From NCBI RefSeq assembly GCF_003012345.1, contig NZ_PVRV01000019.1, forward strand, positions 434,001-498,000: DNA of 64,000 bases, given 5' to 3'. The notes under the pieces are model-generated. The model was not told where the DNA came from. It worked only from the letters and a program-made list of their open reading frames with translations, and did not search any database. The first letter of the stretch is position 1; each line of letters begins with the position of its first letter. The translations under genes were made by a program, and so were the position numbers. This stretch comes from Phytohalomonas tamaricis. Its GTDB lineage: Bacteria > Pseudomonadota > Gammaproteobacteria > Pseudomonadales > Halomonadaceae. Positions 17,179 through 26,008 of this stretch are shown one piece after another.

Positions 17179-18600
17179 TTGAAAAGTTCAGGACGTTCAA
17201 ACAACCGTTTGCTCGAAGGCCCCATTCTTGGCTCGTTGCTCAAACTCTCCGTACCGATCGTGCTGGCCAATGTGCTTCAATCAGCCTACCAGCTCATCGA
17301 TGCCTTCTGGGTCGGCCGGCTTGGCGGACACGCTGTAGCCGCCGTATCGGTCAGTTTCCCGATCACGTTTTTGCTGGTCGCACTGGGTTCCGGCTTTGGT
17401 GTGGCTGGGTCGACGCTGGTGGCCCAATACATGGGCGCCGGCAATACGGCCATGGTCAATCGCGTAGCCGCGCAGACGCTGCTTATGGTGGCCGCCGTGT
17501 CGCTTTTGCTTTCGGCCATTGGCTTCGCGCTGGCGCCTTCTATACTTAATCTGCTCGGTGTCGCCCCGGAAGTGTTCCGCGGTGCGCTGACATTTCTGCG
17601 CTTCTCGTTAGCCGCCATGCTCTTCACTTTCGGCTTTGCCATGTTTCAATCATTGATGCGTGGTGTAGGTGAAGTGAAAGTGCCGCTCTACATTGTCGCT
17701 GGCACCGTACTGCTCAACCTTGTTCTTGATCCGTTACTGATCTTCGGCCTTGAACTTGGTGTCGGCGGTGCCGCATTGGCGACACTCATCACTCAGGCGC
17801 TGGCATTGATTATCGGGTTAAGTCTGTTGTTGAACGGTCGCTGGAAAATAAAACTCTCAGTGTCAGCGTTTAAACCCGACCTGGCTTTCATCCGCCGTGC
17901 ATTCACGCTCGGCTTTCCCGCGTCAATCGAGATGTCCGCTCGGGCGCTGGGGATGAATGTAATGATTTTTCTGGTCACTAGCTTCGGTACGGTGACGACT
18001 GCCGCCTATGGCGTCGGCATCAATGTACTGAGCTTTATCGTCATTCCGGCGCTGGGGCTGTCAATGGCAACGGCGGCGTTGGTCGGCCAGAACATTGGCG
18101 CCGGTCAGATGGCACGCGCTGCCCGCATAGCGCGCCTTGCTGCGGCAATCGCCTTTGTCAGCCTCTCGCTCGTAGGTGCTCTGGTATTTACTTTCGCGTC
18201 TGAACTGGTGGCCTTCTTCGTGCCTACCGACGATGCCGTCATTGCGACCGGCGCACGCTTTCTGCGCACCGTGTCACTGACGTTCGGCTTTATGGGGCTG
18301 CAGATGGCACTGACTGGGGTATTTCGCGCCTCGGGTAATACGCTGGTCGCCATGGTACTGACACTGGTTTCGCAATGGGTGTTGCAGTTCCCGCTCGCTT
18401 TCGTACTGTCACGTGACTCGGTGCTCGGCCTTAACGGCCTGTGGTGGGCTTTTCCTGTCACGAATGTCCTGATCGCAGTGGTCACAGTCCTATGGTTCAT
18501 GAAAGGCGACTGGATGAAACGACACCTAGCTAATGAGAGCGACCCGTTAACCGAGCAGGTGACAGATGAGATGCTGATTGAAGAGCGTACGGCCCGCTAG
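17179..18600 (+). CDS. MATE-family multidrug/Na+ antiporter
   Basis: A 473-residue protein with about twelve membrane helices and the MATE pattern: GPILGSLLKLSVPIVLANVLQ at the start, then DAFWVGRLGG, SGFGVAGSTLVAQYMGAG and the repeat of these features in the second half (GLSMATAALVGQNIGAG). MATE proteins export cationic drugs in exchange for Na+ or H+. The start is a TTG at 17179 with AAGGA nine bases upstream, and no better start is nearby. Substrate unknown. The last 30 residues form an acidic cytoplasmic tail. Confidence 0.92.
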   Translation: MKSSGRSNNRLLEGPILGSLLKLSVPIVLANVLQSAYQLIDAFWVGRLGGHAVAAVSVSFPITFLLVALGSGFGVAGSTLVAQYMGAGNTAMVNRVAAQTLLMVAAVSLLLSAIGFALAPSILNLLGVAPEVFRGALTFLRFSLAAMLFTFGFAMFQSLMRGVGEVKVPLYIVAGTVLLNLVLDPLLIFGLELGVGGAALATLITQALALIIGLSLLLNGRWKIKLSVSAFKPDLAFIRRAFTLGFPASIEMSARALGMNVMIFLVTSFGTVTTAAYGVGINVLSFIVIPALGLSMATAALVGQNIGAGQMARAARIARLAAAIAFVSLSLVGALVFTFASELVAFFVPTDDAVIATGARFLRTVSLTFGFMGLQMALTGVFRASGNTLVAMVLTLVSQWVLQFPLAFVLSRDSVLGLNGLWWAFPVTNVLIAVVTVLWFMKGDWMKRHLANESDPLTEQVTDEMLIEERTAR

Positions 18601-18661
18601 GCGGTATGCTGGCGACGTGTCACTATAAAAAATAATGTCCAAATTTAGTGGGGAAACCGTG

Positions 18662-19252
18662 ATGTCTATCGAGTCCGCTCGTTTTCAACGTGCCATTGAG
18701 CAGTTGGATGCTGCCCATGGCGAAGACCCACGCCGCGAAGAAGTCGAGGGTGTCAGCCAGCCATACGAATTACTCTATGCCCAGCGCATGAGTGCATGGC
18801 TGGAGCGTGTCGCACCACAGGCATCCGAAACGCTGCGCCTGGCTGTCCGCGCCCAGCATCTACGCCGCTGGGCACTACCGCGCGATCAGTATCCCATGAC
18901 ACGCCCGGGCTATCATGCCTGGCGCACCGAACTGAAAATTCGCCAGGCCGAACAGGCCAGTACCATTTTGCGTGAGGCCGGCTATGACGAGGCCGAGTGC
19001 GAACGAGTTGCTCAGTTGATTCGCAAAGAAAATTTGCGCCGTGACTCTGATGCCCAGGCGCTGGAAGATACGGCATGCCTGGTCTTTCTTCAGTACTACT
19101 TTTCAGCGTTTGCGCTAGGCCACGATGAAGAGAAAATATGCGGTATCGTACGTAAGACTTGGAAAAAGATGTCGCCGCATGCCCATGAACTGGCAGCAGA
19201 ACTTACGTTATCACCCGAGGAGCAAGCACTAGTACAGAAAGCACTGGCTTAA
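18662..19252 (+). CDS. DUF4202-family protein
   Basis: A 196-residue soluble protein. The motifs RAIEQLDAAHGEDP near the start, the helical AQHLRRWALPRDQYPMTRPGYHAWR segment and the C-terminal TACLVFLQYYFSAFA are those of DUF4202, a family of predicted all-helical proteins resembling HD-type hydrolases; no activity is established. The ATG at 18662 has GGGGA seven bases upstream; an in-frame ATG nine codons earlier has none. It follows the MATE gene on the same strand after about 60 bases. Confidence 0.85.
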   Translation: MSIESARFQRAIEQLDAAHGEDPRREEVEGVSQPYELLYAQRMSAWLERVAPQASETLRLAVRAQHLRRWALPRDQYPMTRPGYHAWRTELKIRQAEQASTILREAGYDEAECERVAQLIRKENLRRDSDAQALEDTACLVFLQYYFSAFALGHDEEKICGIVRKTWKKMSPHAHELAAELTLSPEEQALVQKALA

Positions 19253-19736
19253 GCCAGCGCACGATTCGACTAGCGCCAAGGCCAGTATCAACGGTCCTGA
19301 TACGGCTTTGGCTTTGCTCTCCCGCGTAAGTTCTCTTCTCCTGTTTAGGCTTGGTAGCTCTTGCTGGCCTTGCTTCTGCATCCTGCCCCGTTTTTCAACG
19401 CTCAGCAGCCCACCGAATGACATTCCCGCCGCAAGAAGGCACTAATTCGATTAGTTTCTACTAAAAATAATTAATCCTGCAAACTAGTTGATTAAAGCTT
19501 TACCAACATACCGAAGTTGCAAAACATAAAATTAACTTAAAATGTAACCTTCCCCCCCTACGCCCTCCTCCATTTAGTCACTTCTGCACAATATCCAGCG
19601 ATAAGTAATGACAATATGAAAATATATTAATATAAAAAGTAACAATCACTCCTATAAATAAAATCATTAACTAATAGGCAATTTCCAGAGCTAGCGCCCT
19701 GTTTACCAGAAGTCTTGTCGCAAAAGGGGAAGCACC
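19253..19736. other. Gene-free spacer, strongly AT-rich in its right half
   Basis: No gene is supportable. From about 19440 to 19680 the sequence is unusually rich in A and T for this genome, and this composition continues through the ATP-grasp gene at 19737. Together they look like a small acquired patch. No direct repeats, tRNA or integrase gene are visible at its borders. Confidence 0.45.
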
Positions 19737-20684
19737 GTGCCGAACAGGGAATCTAGTGGGGAAGCATTCTCTTTACTAGCGCACTACCGGTCTCCTTCTC
19801 ATCGTATATCATTTGGCAAAAAGCAAAATTTAATGCACGTAGTACGCAAAAAGATAACGCGGAAAATCCCTGATAAGCTTTGTATTTCGTTTGCCTACTT
19901 ACGTACATTCGGTAGGCTTCCCAATCTTACCTACCCTAAAACGTTTAACGAGAAGATATGCCGTCGCAGGCTATATCCTGATCCTGTATATTCAATTTTA
20001 AGTGACAAGGTCCGAGTCAGAGACTATGTCGAGCTGATGATAGGCAAGAAATACTTGTTGCCGCATTACAACACATGCCGAAACTTGTCAGTAAAGACAT
20101 ATGAGCAGCTGCCTGAAAGCTTCGTCATGAAATGCAACCATGGCTCAGGATATAATCTAATTGTAAAAGACAAATCGAGATATTCTTACGCCACTCTCTT
20201 TAATAAAAGCACCGAATGGCTAGCCAGTAATTACTATGCATCCAGCCGAGAGTTACATTACAAAAACATAAAACCTCAACTCATATTTGAGAAACTTTTG
20301 CTCGATGAACAGGGGAATGTGCCCAAGGACTATAAGTTCTACTGTTTCAGAAAGCCCGGCGAGACACCTGTCGTCTTTATCGAAGTAACACACGACCGTT
20401 TCTCTCATTACAAGGTCGATTATTACGATCAAGATTGGGAGCTGGTCAAGGTGGTCGAGGATCGCTTTACCACTGGCAAGAAAATAGCGAAGCCGGATAA
20501 TCTTGATGAAGCTATTACACTCGCATTGAAACTCTCCGAAGGATTTTCCTTTGCTCGCGTGGATTTTTACATGCTGCAGAATCATATCTATTTCGGGGAG
20601 ATTACCTTTACCCCAACCGGGGGGCTCAAGCATTTCAAATCCAGAGCGATCGACAAGCAGTGGGGAGCGCTTTTCGATCGTTAG
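19737..20684 (+). CDS. TupA-like ATP-grasp protein (polysaccharide-associated)
   Basis: A 315-residue protein of the ATP-grasp amidoligase type found in polysaccharide loci (TupA-like). Supporting pieces are TYPKTFNEKI near 75, FVMKCNHGSGYNLIV (the phosphate-binding grasp element), FEKLLLDEQGNVPKDYKFYCF, and the metal-ligand strand FARVDFYMLQNHIYFGEITFTPTGG. Such proteins join an amino acid or similar carboxylate to an amino-sugar of capsule, teichuronic acid or O-antigen. The GTG at 19737, after GGGGAAG at good spacing, is the best start. Base composition is much lower in GC than in the flanking genes, and no glycosyltransferases are adjacent, so it is an orphan, probably transferred gene. 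Confidence 0.82.
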   Translation: MPNRESSGEAFSLLAHYRSPSHRISFGKKQNLMHVVRKKITRKIPDKLCISFAYLRTFGRLPNLTYPKTFNEKICRRRLYPDPVYSILSDKVRVRDYVELMIGKKYLLPHYNTCRNLSVKTYEQLPESFVMKCNHGSGYNLIVKDKSRYSYATLFNKSTEWLASNYYASSRELHYKNIKPQLIFEKLLLDEQGNVPKDYKFYCFRKPGETPVVFIEVTHDRFSHYKVDYYDQDWELVKVVEDRFTTGKKIAKPDNLDEAITLALKLSEGFSFARVDFYMLQNHIYFGEITFTPTGGLKHFKSRAIDKQWGALFDR

Positions 20685-20742
20685 TTAGTTCCCATGCATT
20701 CATTGCAAACAGCTGTGACGGCATTGGCCTGATGACATTAAG

Positions 20743-20770
20743 TTGACGCTTCGTCTGGTCAGGCTATGTT
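20743..20770 (+). promoter_or_regulatory. Predicted sigma-70 promoter of the hemerythrin gene
   Basis: TTGACG (20743-20748) and TATGTT (20765-20770) are separated by 16 bases. The implied leader to the ATG at 20943 is about 165 bases, in which I see no gene. Confidence 0.45.
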
Positions 20771-20942
20771 AAATGAGCGCTATCTCTGTTCCTGACAGAC
20801 CGAGACGCCCTGAGCTGATCCGAGACAGACGATCATGTGTCTCTCATGCAGCACAGGGTGCGCGTAAGCGAAGCGCGTATTTCAAAATAACGTCAACGTC
20901 TGGACATATCCCGTCACTAGCTGATGCAAAAGGAACGCTATC

Positions 20943-21416
20943 ATGCCAATGGATGCCATTGAGCTGCTCAAGGATGATCATGTCAAGCTGCTTGATCTAC
21001 TCGACCAACTTTCGAAAACAACCGAGCGCGCCAAGAAAACCCGCCCCGAGCTGCTTGAGAAGATCGCACTGGAACTGCACGCCCATACCTTTTTAGAAGA
21101 AGAAATTTTCTATCCCGCCTTCAAGGACAGTAACGGTAAGGAAAACGACAAGATGTACTTCGAAGCCAAGGAAGAACATCGTGCTGTCGAAGACCTCATC
21201 ATTCCCGACCTGAAGAAGACGGACCCGGCCAGCCTGCAGTTTTCCGGCAGGGCTAAGGTACTTAAGGAACTTCTTGAGCACCATATCGAGGAGGAGGAAG
21301 AGGAGATGTTCGTCCAGGCCCGCGATACCATGTCCAGCGAGGTGCTAAGCGAACTTGGCGTACAGATGGCCGCCAAGAAAAAAGAATTAATGAAACAAGG
21401 GCAATATAAAGCATAG
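20943..21416 (+). CDS. Hemerythrin-domain (HHE) protein
   Basis: A 157-residue four-helix protein with iron-ligand motifs in order: LLKDDHVKLLDLL, LELHAHTFLEEEIFYPAF, EEHRAVEDLI and LLEHHIEEEEEEMF. This His/Glu spacing is that of the HHE cation-binding hemerythrin family, which holds a di-iron centre and binds O2 or NO, or senses them. The start has AAGGA upstream. The protein is single-domain and stands alone. The very acidic run after the last histidine pair and the basic C-terminal tail are ordinary for this group. Confidence 0.92.
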   Translation: MPMDAIELLKDDHVKLLDLLDQLSKTTERAKKTRPELLEKIALELHAHTFLEEEIFYPAFKDSNGKENDKMYFEAKEEHRAVEDLIIPDLKKTDPASLQFSGRAKVLKELLEHHIEEEEEEMFVQARDTMSSEVLSELGVQMAAKKKELMKQGQYKA

Positions 21417-21592
21417 TGCCTGGCGATCGAGCATGCACGCTTCCATTGACGGTGTAATCTTCTCACCGCTTATATAAAGCCAAAAAGCCCACGCCTGCCT
21501 GGAGCCATGATTCAGCGCAGGCGATTTCCTTCGTTTATCCCTGATTACCCCCTACTCGTCGCTTGCATCCATGGCAAATAATAGGCCGTGGT

Positions 21593-21620
21593 GAAGACTA
21601 CTCTTGGTAGTCTTCATTTT
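21593..21620 (+). terminator. Intrinsic terminator before the DUF6515 gene
   Basis: GAAGACTAC (21593-21601) pairs with GTAGTCTTC (21607-21615) and is followed by ATTTT. It lies about 180 bases past the hemerythrin stop and only 28 bases before the next ATG, so it may end hemerythrin transcription or act as an attenuator in the next leader. Confidence 0.6.
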
Positions 21621-21643
21621 CATAAACGATCTGGAGTAGCGCA

Positions 21644-22135
21644 ATGAATATAGCTGGCTTGCGTACCGTGATGGCTGGATTGCTGGCCGCGACCCTGATA
21701 ATGCCCGCCTATGCGGGGCCTAGAGATGGCCATGGTGGTCCCCGAGGACCCGACCACTATCAAGGCCCCGGTCCACGCCACGGGCATGGTCTACCCAACT
21801 TCGCTCGTGAGCTGTGGATTGGCAGCGCGCTATATTTCATTGCGGCGGGCACCTACTACTTATGGAATGCCAATACACAACGCTATGAAGCAGTGGCCCC
21901 TCCACCTGCCGTCCAGCAGAGCGACCCCAACCGCTACGATGTTATAGCCTACCCGGCCCACGGGCAGACCCAGGAGCAGCAGAGCAAGGACCGCTATGAA
22001 TGTCATTCATGGGCAGTCTCACAGAGCGGCTTTGATCCAGCCAGTGCGCAGCAGGCTCCGGCCGCCACGGTTGCAGATACCTACCGGCGCGCCTTGTCGG
22101 CCTGTCTGACCGGACGCGGTTACAGCGTTAATTGA
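21644..22135 (+). CDS. DUF6515-like exported protein
   Basis: A 163-residue protein with a signal peptide (cleavage near AYAGP) and a His/Gly/Pro-rich segment. A hydrophobic stretch follows at about 57-72 (IGSALYFIAAGTYYLW). The C-terminal domain has YDVIAYPAHGQTQEQQSKDRYECHSWAV, which is characteristic of DUF6515-type envelope proteins. Two cysteines remain in the C-terminal domain (YECH and SACL), possibly a disulfide. Function unknown. The His-rich segment could bind metal, but that is speculation. Confidence 0.8.
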   Translation: MNIAGLRTVMAGLLAATLIMPAYAGPRDGHGGPRGPDHYQGPGPRHGHGLPNFARELWIGSALYFIAAGTYYLWNANTQRYEAVAPPPAVQQSDPNRYDVIAYPAHGQTQEQQSKDRYECHSWAVSQSGFDPASAQQAPAATVADTYRRALSACLTGRGYSVN

Positions 22136-22140
22136 CACTC

Positions 22141-22169
22141 ATAAAAGAAGGCGCCCCGAGGCGCCTTCC
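22141..22169 (-). terminator. Intrinsic terminator of the hem operon
   Basis: GAAGGCGCC and GGCGCCTTC form a perfect 9-bp stem with loop CCGA. Read on the minus strand the hairpin is followed by TTTTAT, about 30 bases past the hemY stop. On the plus strand it lies just past the DUF6515 gene and may act on that too, although without a U-run. Confidence 0.8.
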
Positions 22170-22197
22170 AAAACCAACCAGACCGCTTCACGACGGG

Positions 22198-23421
22198 CTA
22201 GCGTGTCCGCTCGCTCGGCTGTGGCAGAGCCGGCAGCGACTTGTCTAGCAACTCGACACTCTTGCGATAGTAGAGCTGACTCTTGTTGTGATCGCCCAGA
22301 TTGGCATAGAGGCGAGCCAACTCGGCGCAGACAGTACCACTCGGGCGCTGGCGATGACTGGCTTCGAAGTATTCCTGCGCTTTACCCCAGTAGGCGTTGC
22401 GCAGCGATAGTCTGCCCAGCGTAAGCAACAGCTCGGCGTCGTTGGGCCGCTCCTGTAACCACTTCTCGGCATAGGCAAGCTGACGATCAGCATCAATATT
22501 GAGCAGTCCATAGCGCAGCAGCAGACGTGCATCCCAATGATCTTTCAAGGCTTGACGCAGTAAGCGTTCGGCCTGGGCTTCATCCCCTGCCTGCACCAGC
22601 GCTTCCGTATACAGGATGACCAGCTCGACATCGCTACGCAGCTCATCGGGCATGTCAGTCCATAGTTCACGTACACGCTCGATATCCTTGCGATCGCGCG
22701 CTGCATGACGAATCAACGCGATATAGGTACGCCGTTCCAGCACATGCCGTTCATCCTCGGAGAGCAGGTTATAGCGTTCAAGTCTCGGCAGTATACTGCG
22801 AATGCCGTCCCAATCATTGACGCTGAGATAAGCCTGCTTGAGCAGTTTTAGCACCTGCGGATGTTCTGGGTGCTGCTTTTCAAGCCGCGTCAGGGTCGCG
22901 AGTGCCTGCTCGTGCTGCTGACGATCAAGCATCAGCTGCGCCTGCACCAGCCCAACGGCAGTATCGGCCCCCTCAGTGCTGTAATGCGCCTGCTTAAGCA
23001 GCGCCTCGGATTGGTCGTAACGTCCTTGATAGTGCGCGGCGAGAGCTGCCGAGAGATAGTTCACCAATGGCGTTGAGGAATCATGGGCGGAACGGGTGAG
23101 TGAGCGCTCGGCCCGCCGCCAGCGTCCCTCGGCCAACGCGACAAGACCGCGGACGGTACGACGCATTGCCTGGCGGTTGCGTGTCCGTGAGTTCCATATC
23201 TTTAGCCGGCTGATCGGGCGGCGCATGCGCATGAGCACACGCAGCAAGAAATGCATGACCAGAAACAATGCGATCAGAATCAGCAAGCCTAGCCAAAACG
23301 AGGTCTGGATAGAGGTATCACCGACGCGGACCAGCCAGTAGCCCGGCGTAGACAGCATGAGCTGACCCAGCAGTGCCCCCACTGCCAGGCCAACGATGAT
23401 GAACAGGATAAACTTTCTCAT
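22198..23421 (-). CDS. hemY: HemY-like TPR membrane protein of the heme operon
   Basis: A 407-residue inner-membrane protein with two N-terminal helices (FILFIIVGLAVGALLGQLM and FWLGLLILIALFLVMHFLL) and the HemY_N region with RMRRPISRLKIW, followed by TPR-like repeats (e.g. YQGRYDQSEALLKQA, LYANLGDHNKSQLYYRKS). This is the gammaproteobacterial HemY, co-transcribed with hemCDX; its role is unresolved and it is distinct from the protoporphyrinogen oxidase also called HemY. Its ATG overlaps the hemX stop by four bases. A strong minus-strand terminator follows. Confidence 0.92.
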   Translation of the reverse strand: MRKFILFIIVGLAVGALLGQLMLSTPGYWLVRVGDTSIQTSFWLGLLILIALFLVMHFLLRVLMRMRRPISRLKIWNSRTRNRQAMRRTVRGLVALAEGRWRRAERSLTRSAHDSSTPLVNYLSAALAAHYQGRYDQSEALLKQAHYSTEGADTAVGLVQAQLMLDRQQHEQALATLTRLEKQHPEHPQVLKLLKQAYLSVNDWDGIRSILPRLERYNLLSEDERHVLERRTYIALIRHAARDRKDIERVRELWTDMPDELRSDVELVILYTEALVQAGDEAQAERLLRQALKDHWDARLLLRYGLLNIDADRQLAYAEKWLQERPNDAELLLTLGRLSLRNAYWGKAQEYFEASHRQRPSGTVCAELARLYANLGDHNKSQLYYRKSVELLDKSLPALPQPSERTR

Positions 23422-25163
23422 AGGGTTTGGGCCTCCTGTTCGCTGGCATCTTCACCCTGAGCCTGTTCAGCGTTTTGTTCACTCGGCGCAGGCTGGCTCA
23501 TTTCATTAGTGCGCTGGCCGCTCTCACCAGAAGGAGCATTGCCTGTCTGCTCGGCATTATTCTGTTCACTGCTGTTAGAGCTGTTAGAGCTGTTAGAGCT
23601 GTTAGAGCTGTTAGAGCTGTTAGAGCTGTTAGAGCTGCCATTATTCTGGCCGCCAGCCGCTGGGCTACTAGTCTGATCAGTCTGATCGCTTTCCGGGCTG
23701 GAGGGTACCGAACGCTGACTGTCAGCCACTGAACTTGCACTGTTGCTGCCCTGCTCATTGCTGCCTTGTTGCCCCACCACGCTGGTTCCCGTACGGTCTG
23801 ACACCACCTCACGAAGCTGCGTGAGCGAGGCACTGATATCAGGCAACTTGGGCTGGATGTTTTTACCAGCCAGTTCATTCAGGCGCTTCAGAACCTTTTG
23901 CACGCCATCGTTGTCAGTCTTGTAATAGTTCTTGACCAGCTCACTGGCGCGCTCAAGACTGGTGCGGAAGACCTTGGGCTCTCCTTTCAACATGGCCAGC
24001 TGGGCCTGTTCAAGTAAAAGCCGCACATTTTGACGCAAGTAACCTTCCTGCTCAGGCGTGATCAAGGCCTCCAAGACTTTATCGTGATGACGCACGGTGA
24101 CCAGATCCTTGAACTGGTTACCTACCCGCGCAAGCTGCTCACGCCAGCCGCCTGAGTAGCTAGAGCCATCATCAACCTGCGCTGAAAGCGCCTCAGTATC
24201 TTGTGACAACGGTAGCTGGGAGAGCTGTTCAGCTTCAGCGGCAAGCTGGAGATAAATGCCGGAACGGTCAACGTCAGGCACGGAATCCAGAGCCGCCAGT
24301 TCGGAGTGGATCTCACGTCGTACCGGCAGGAAGGCAGGATTATCCGCGCGTTCAAGACGCTGATCGGCACTCTGCAACAGCGCCTGGGCACCTTCGACAT
24401 CGCGCTCAAGCTGTAGACGTTGATTGGCCAGACGCAGCAAATACTCGACCTCGGCATAGAGCCATTCCCGCGCATCCGTCTGTTGCGTAGCGGCAAGCTC
24501 CTTGAGGACACGATCCATGTCCTGATCAACGCTATCAAGCCGATTACTGAGCGAGGCGGTTTTCTGCTGGCTGCTCTGCACCTGGCTCTTAAGCGCTGAG
24601 GTATTCTGCACCTGCTGTTTAAGCGCATCGATGTCACGCTGCTGATGCATGAACTTCATGGCGCCCCAGGCCAACGCGGCCAGCAGGACAAGCAACAAGA
24701 TGACCAAGAGGGCTAGGATCAGACCACGGCTTTTTCCCTTGGAGGACTCACCGTTACCACCAGTGCCATTCCCGCCAGAATTGCCATGAAGTGGCGTTTC
24801 TGCCTTGGGCGCTGCATGAGTCGTCGTTCCCGTCGCACTGCTCCCCGGCCTGGCCTTGCTGCTCGTAGCGCCGTGGACAGTGGAGCCAGATACTGACGCC
24901 CCACTACTCGTCGCTCCTTTTCCTTTTGTATCGGTGCCCGTCGTAACGTCAGCCGCAGAGGACGTCTTGTCCGTCGTCCTGTCGTGCAGCGTTGCGTCGT
25001 CACGGGTAGACGCGGCGCCTCCCAAGGCCGCGCTATCTGCGGCATAGGGTGAATGTGCATCGCCTGAGCGTGATTCAGCAGGCGTACGGGGCGCGTCATC
25101 ATGCGAAGTACCACCTGTTTGCGCAGTGGTCTTATCGTCCTTGTCGTTTTCGTGCTTGCTCAT
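23418..25163 (-). CDS. hemX: HemX-like protein with long low-complexity ends
   Basis: A 581-residue protein with one membrane helix at about 146-168 (LILALLVILLLVLLAALAW), a coiled coil after it (QQRDIDALKQQVQ...), and the HemX domain (EWLYAEVEYLLRLANQRLQLERD). The N-terminal 145 residues are disordered, rich in Ser, Thr, Gly, Ala and Asp. The C-terminal 120 residues are also low complexity and include an Asn-Ser-Ser repeat. HemX is annotated as a uroporphyrinogen-III methyltransferase-like protein, but the domain lacks the SAM-binding fold and probably acts structurally in the heme operon. It lies 18 bases after hemD and overlaps hemY by four bases. Confidence 0.92.
   Translation of the reverse strand: MSKHENDKDDKTTAQTGGTSHDDAPRTPAESRSGDAHSPYAADSAALGGAASTRDDATLHDRTTDKTSSAADVTTGTDTKGKGATSSGASVSGSTVHGATSSKARPGSSATGTTTHAAPKAETPLHGNSGGNGTGGNGESSKGKSRGLILALLVILLLVLLAALAWGAMKFMHQQRDIDALKQQVQNTSALKSQVQSSQQKTASLSNRLDSVDQDMDRVLKELAATQQTDAREWLYAEVEYLLRLANQRLQLERDVEGAQALLQSADQRLERADNPAFLPVRREIHSELAALDSVPDVDRSGIYLQLAAEAEQLSQLPLSQDTEALSAQVDDGSSYSGGWREQLARVGNQFKDLVTVRHHDKVLEALITPEQEGYLRQNVRLLLEQAQLAMLKGEPKVFRTSLERASELVKNYYKTDNDGVQKVLKRLNELAGKNIQPKLPDISASLTQLREVVSDRTGTSVVGQQGSNEQGSNSASSVADSQRSVPSSPESDQTDQTSSPAAGGQNNGSSNSSNSSNSSNSSNSSNSSNSSEQNNAEQTGNAPSGESGQRTNEMSQPAPSEQNAEQAQGEDASEQEAQTL
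23572..23634. repeat. Seven perfect 9-bp tandem repeats inside hemX
   Basis: The unit CTGTTAGAG is repeated seven times without a mismatch. On the coding (minus) strand each unit adds one Asn-Ser-Ser tripeptide to the C-terminal tail of HemX. Because the unit is a multiple of three, copy-number change keeps the frame. Confidence 0.95.
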
Positions 25164-25181
25164 GTTCGCTAGCCTTATTCT

Positions 25182-25958
25182 TCATGGAGAGGCGGAAGCC
25201 GCCTTGCTACAAGCGCTCGCCACCGTGGCGCCAAGAGTGGCCGGCGTCGCGTCGCCGGCAATGCTAATGCGTGAAAAACCATAGGTTTGTGCCAGTGTAG
25301 CTAATCGCTGGCTGGAGACGATAAGCACTCGCCTTTTTGCTGGCGCACCGCACCACTGCGCCAAATGATCAAGCTGCTCGGCGCTGGTCACGATTAGCGC
25401 CGCAAAACCACCGTGCTGCAGTTGCATGAGGCCTTCATCATCCGGGGCATGCAGACGCCGCCGATAGAGCGGCAACGTGGTCACAGTGGCACCGCGTGAC
25501 TCAAGCGTCGTGCGCAGCAGATCGCGCCCTCCCTCGCCGGAAACAATCAACACTTGCGCTGCATCGACCTCACGCAACCTGCCAAGCGACAGCAGCGCTT
25601 CGCTCGCACTGCCACTGCCCGGCGCGGGACAATGGACGCGAACACCAAGACGTCCGCCAAGCACCTCCGCGGTACTGATGCCTGTAGCATAAAAAGCCAC
25701 GCCGATCGGCAACTGGGGCCAGTACGTTTCAATACTGTCCGCCAGGCACTGTGCCGCGAACGGGCTGGTACAGATCACATGGGCGTACATATCCAGATCA
25801 TACAACACGCCACGCATCTTTGCCGTTGGCTCAAGAGGTTCCAGCGTCATCACGTTCAGATGCTGCACACTAAAGCCTTGGCGCTCGATAATATCGACCA
25901 GCGCTTGAGCGCGTGTGCCAGGGCGCGCAATAAGTACAGGCAGGGCGGAAGTGGTCAT
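25182..25958 (-). CDS. hemD: Uroporphyrinogen-III synthase
   Basis: A 258-residue enzyme that closes and inverts ring D of hydroxymethylbilane to give uroporphyrinogen III. The N-terminus (VLIARPGTRAQALVDIIERQGF), the central ICTSPFAAQCL and YATGISTAEVLG, and the later VLIVSGEGGRDLLRTTLESRGA and LIVTSAEQLDHL are typical of HemD, whose sequence is otherwise poorly conserved. Its position between hemC and hemX makes the assignment secure. It lies 50 bases downstream of hemC and 18 bases before hemX. Confidence 0.93.
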   Translation of the reverse strand: MTTSALPVLIARPGTRAQALVDIIERQGFSVQHLNVMTLEPLEPTAKMRGVLYDLDMYAHVICTSPFAAQCLADSIETYWPQLPIGVAFYATGISTAEVLGGRLGVRVHCPAPGSGSASEALLSLGRLREVDAAQVLIVSGEGGRDLLRTTLESRGATVTTLPLYRRRLHAPDDEGLMQLQHGGFAALIVTSAEQLDHLAQWCGAPAKRRVLIVSSQRLATLAQTYGFSRISIAGDATPATLGATVASACSKAASASP

Positions 25959-26008
25959 CGTGCCGTTTATTCTCTCACCTCATGTCCAACCGCGAGGGCC
26001 AGCCACCA

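Noticed and set aside
20773-21096. 107-codon frame overlapping the hemerythrin gene
   Set aside because: It runs out of frame into the clearly conserved hemerythrin coding sequence and has no motif of its own.
23572-23634. Short direct repeats considered as a CRISPR array
   Set aside because: The units are contiguous 9-mers without spacers and are in frame within hemX.
23427-23732. Plus-strand frame with an Ala-Val-Arg repeat
   Set aside because: It is the complement of the 9-bp repeat in hemX and not an independent gene.
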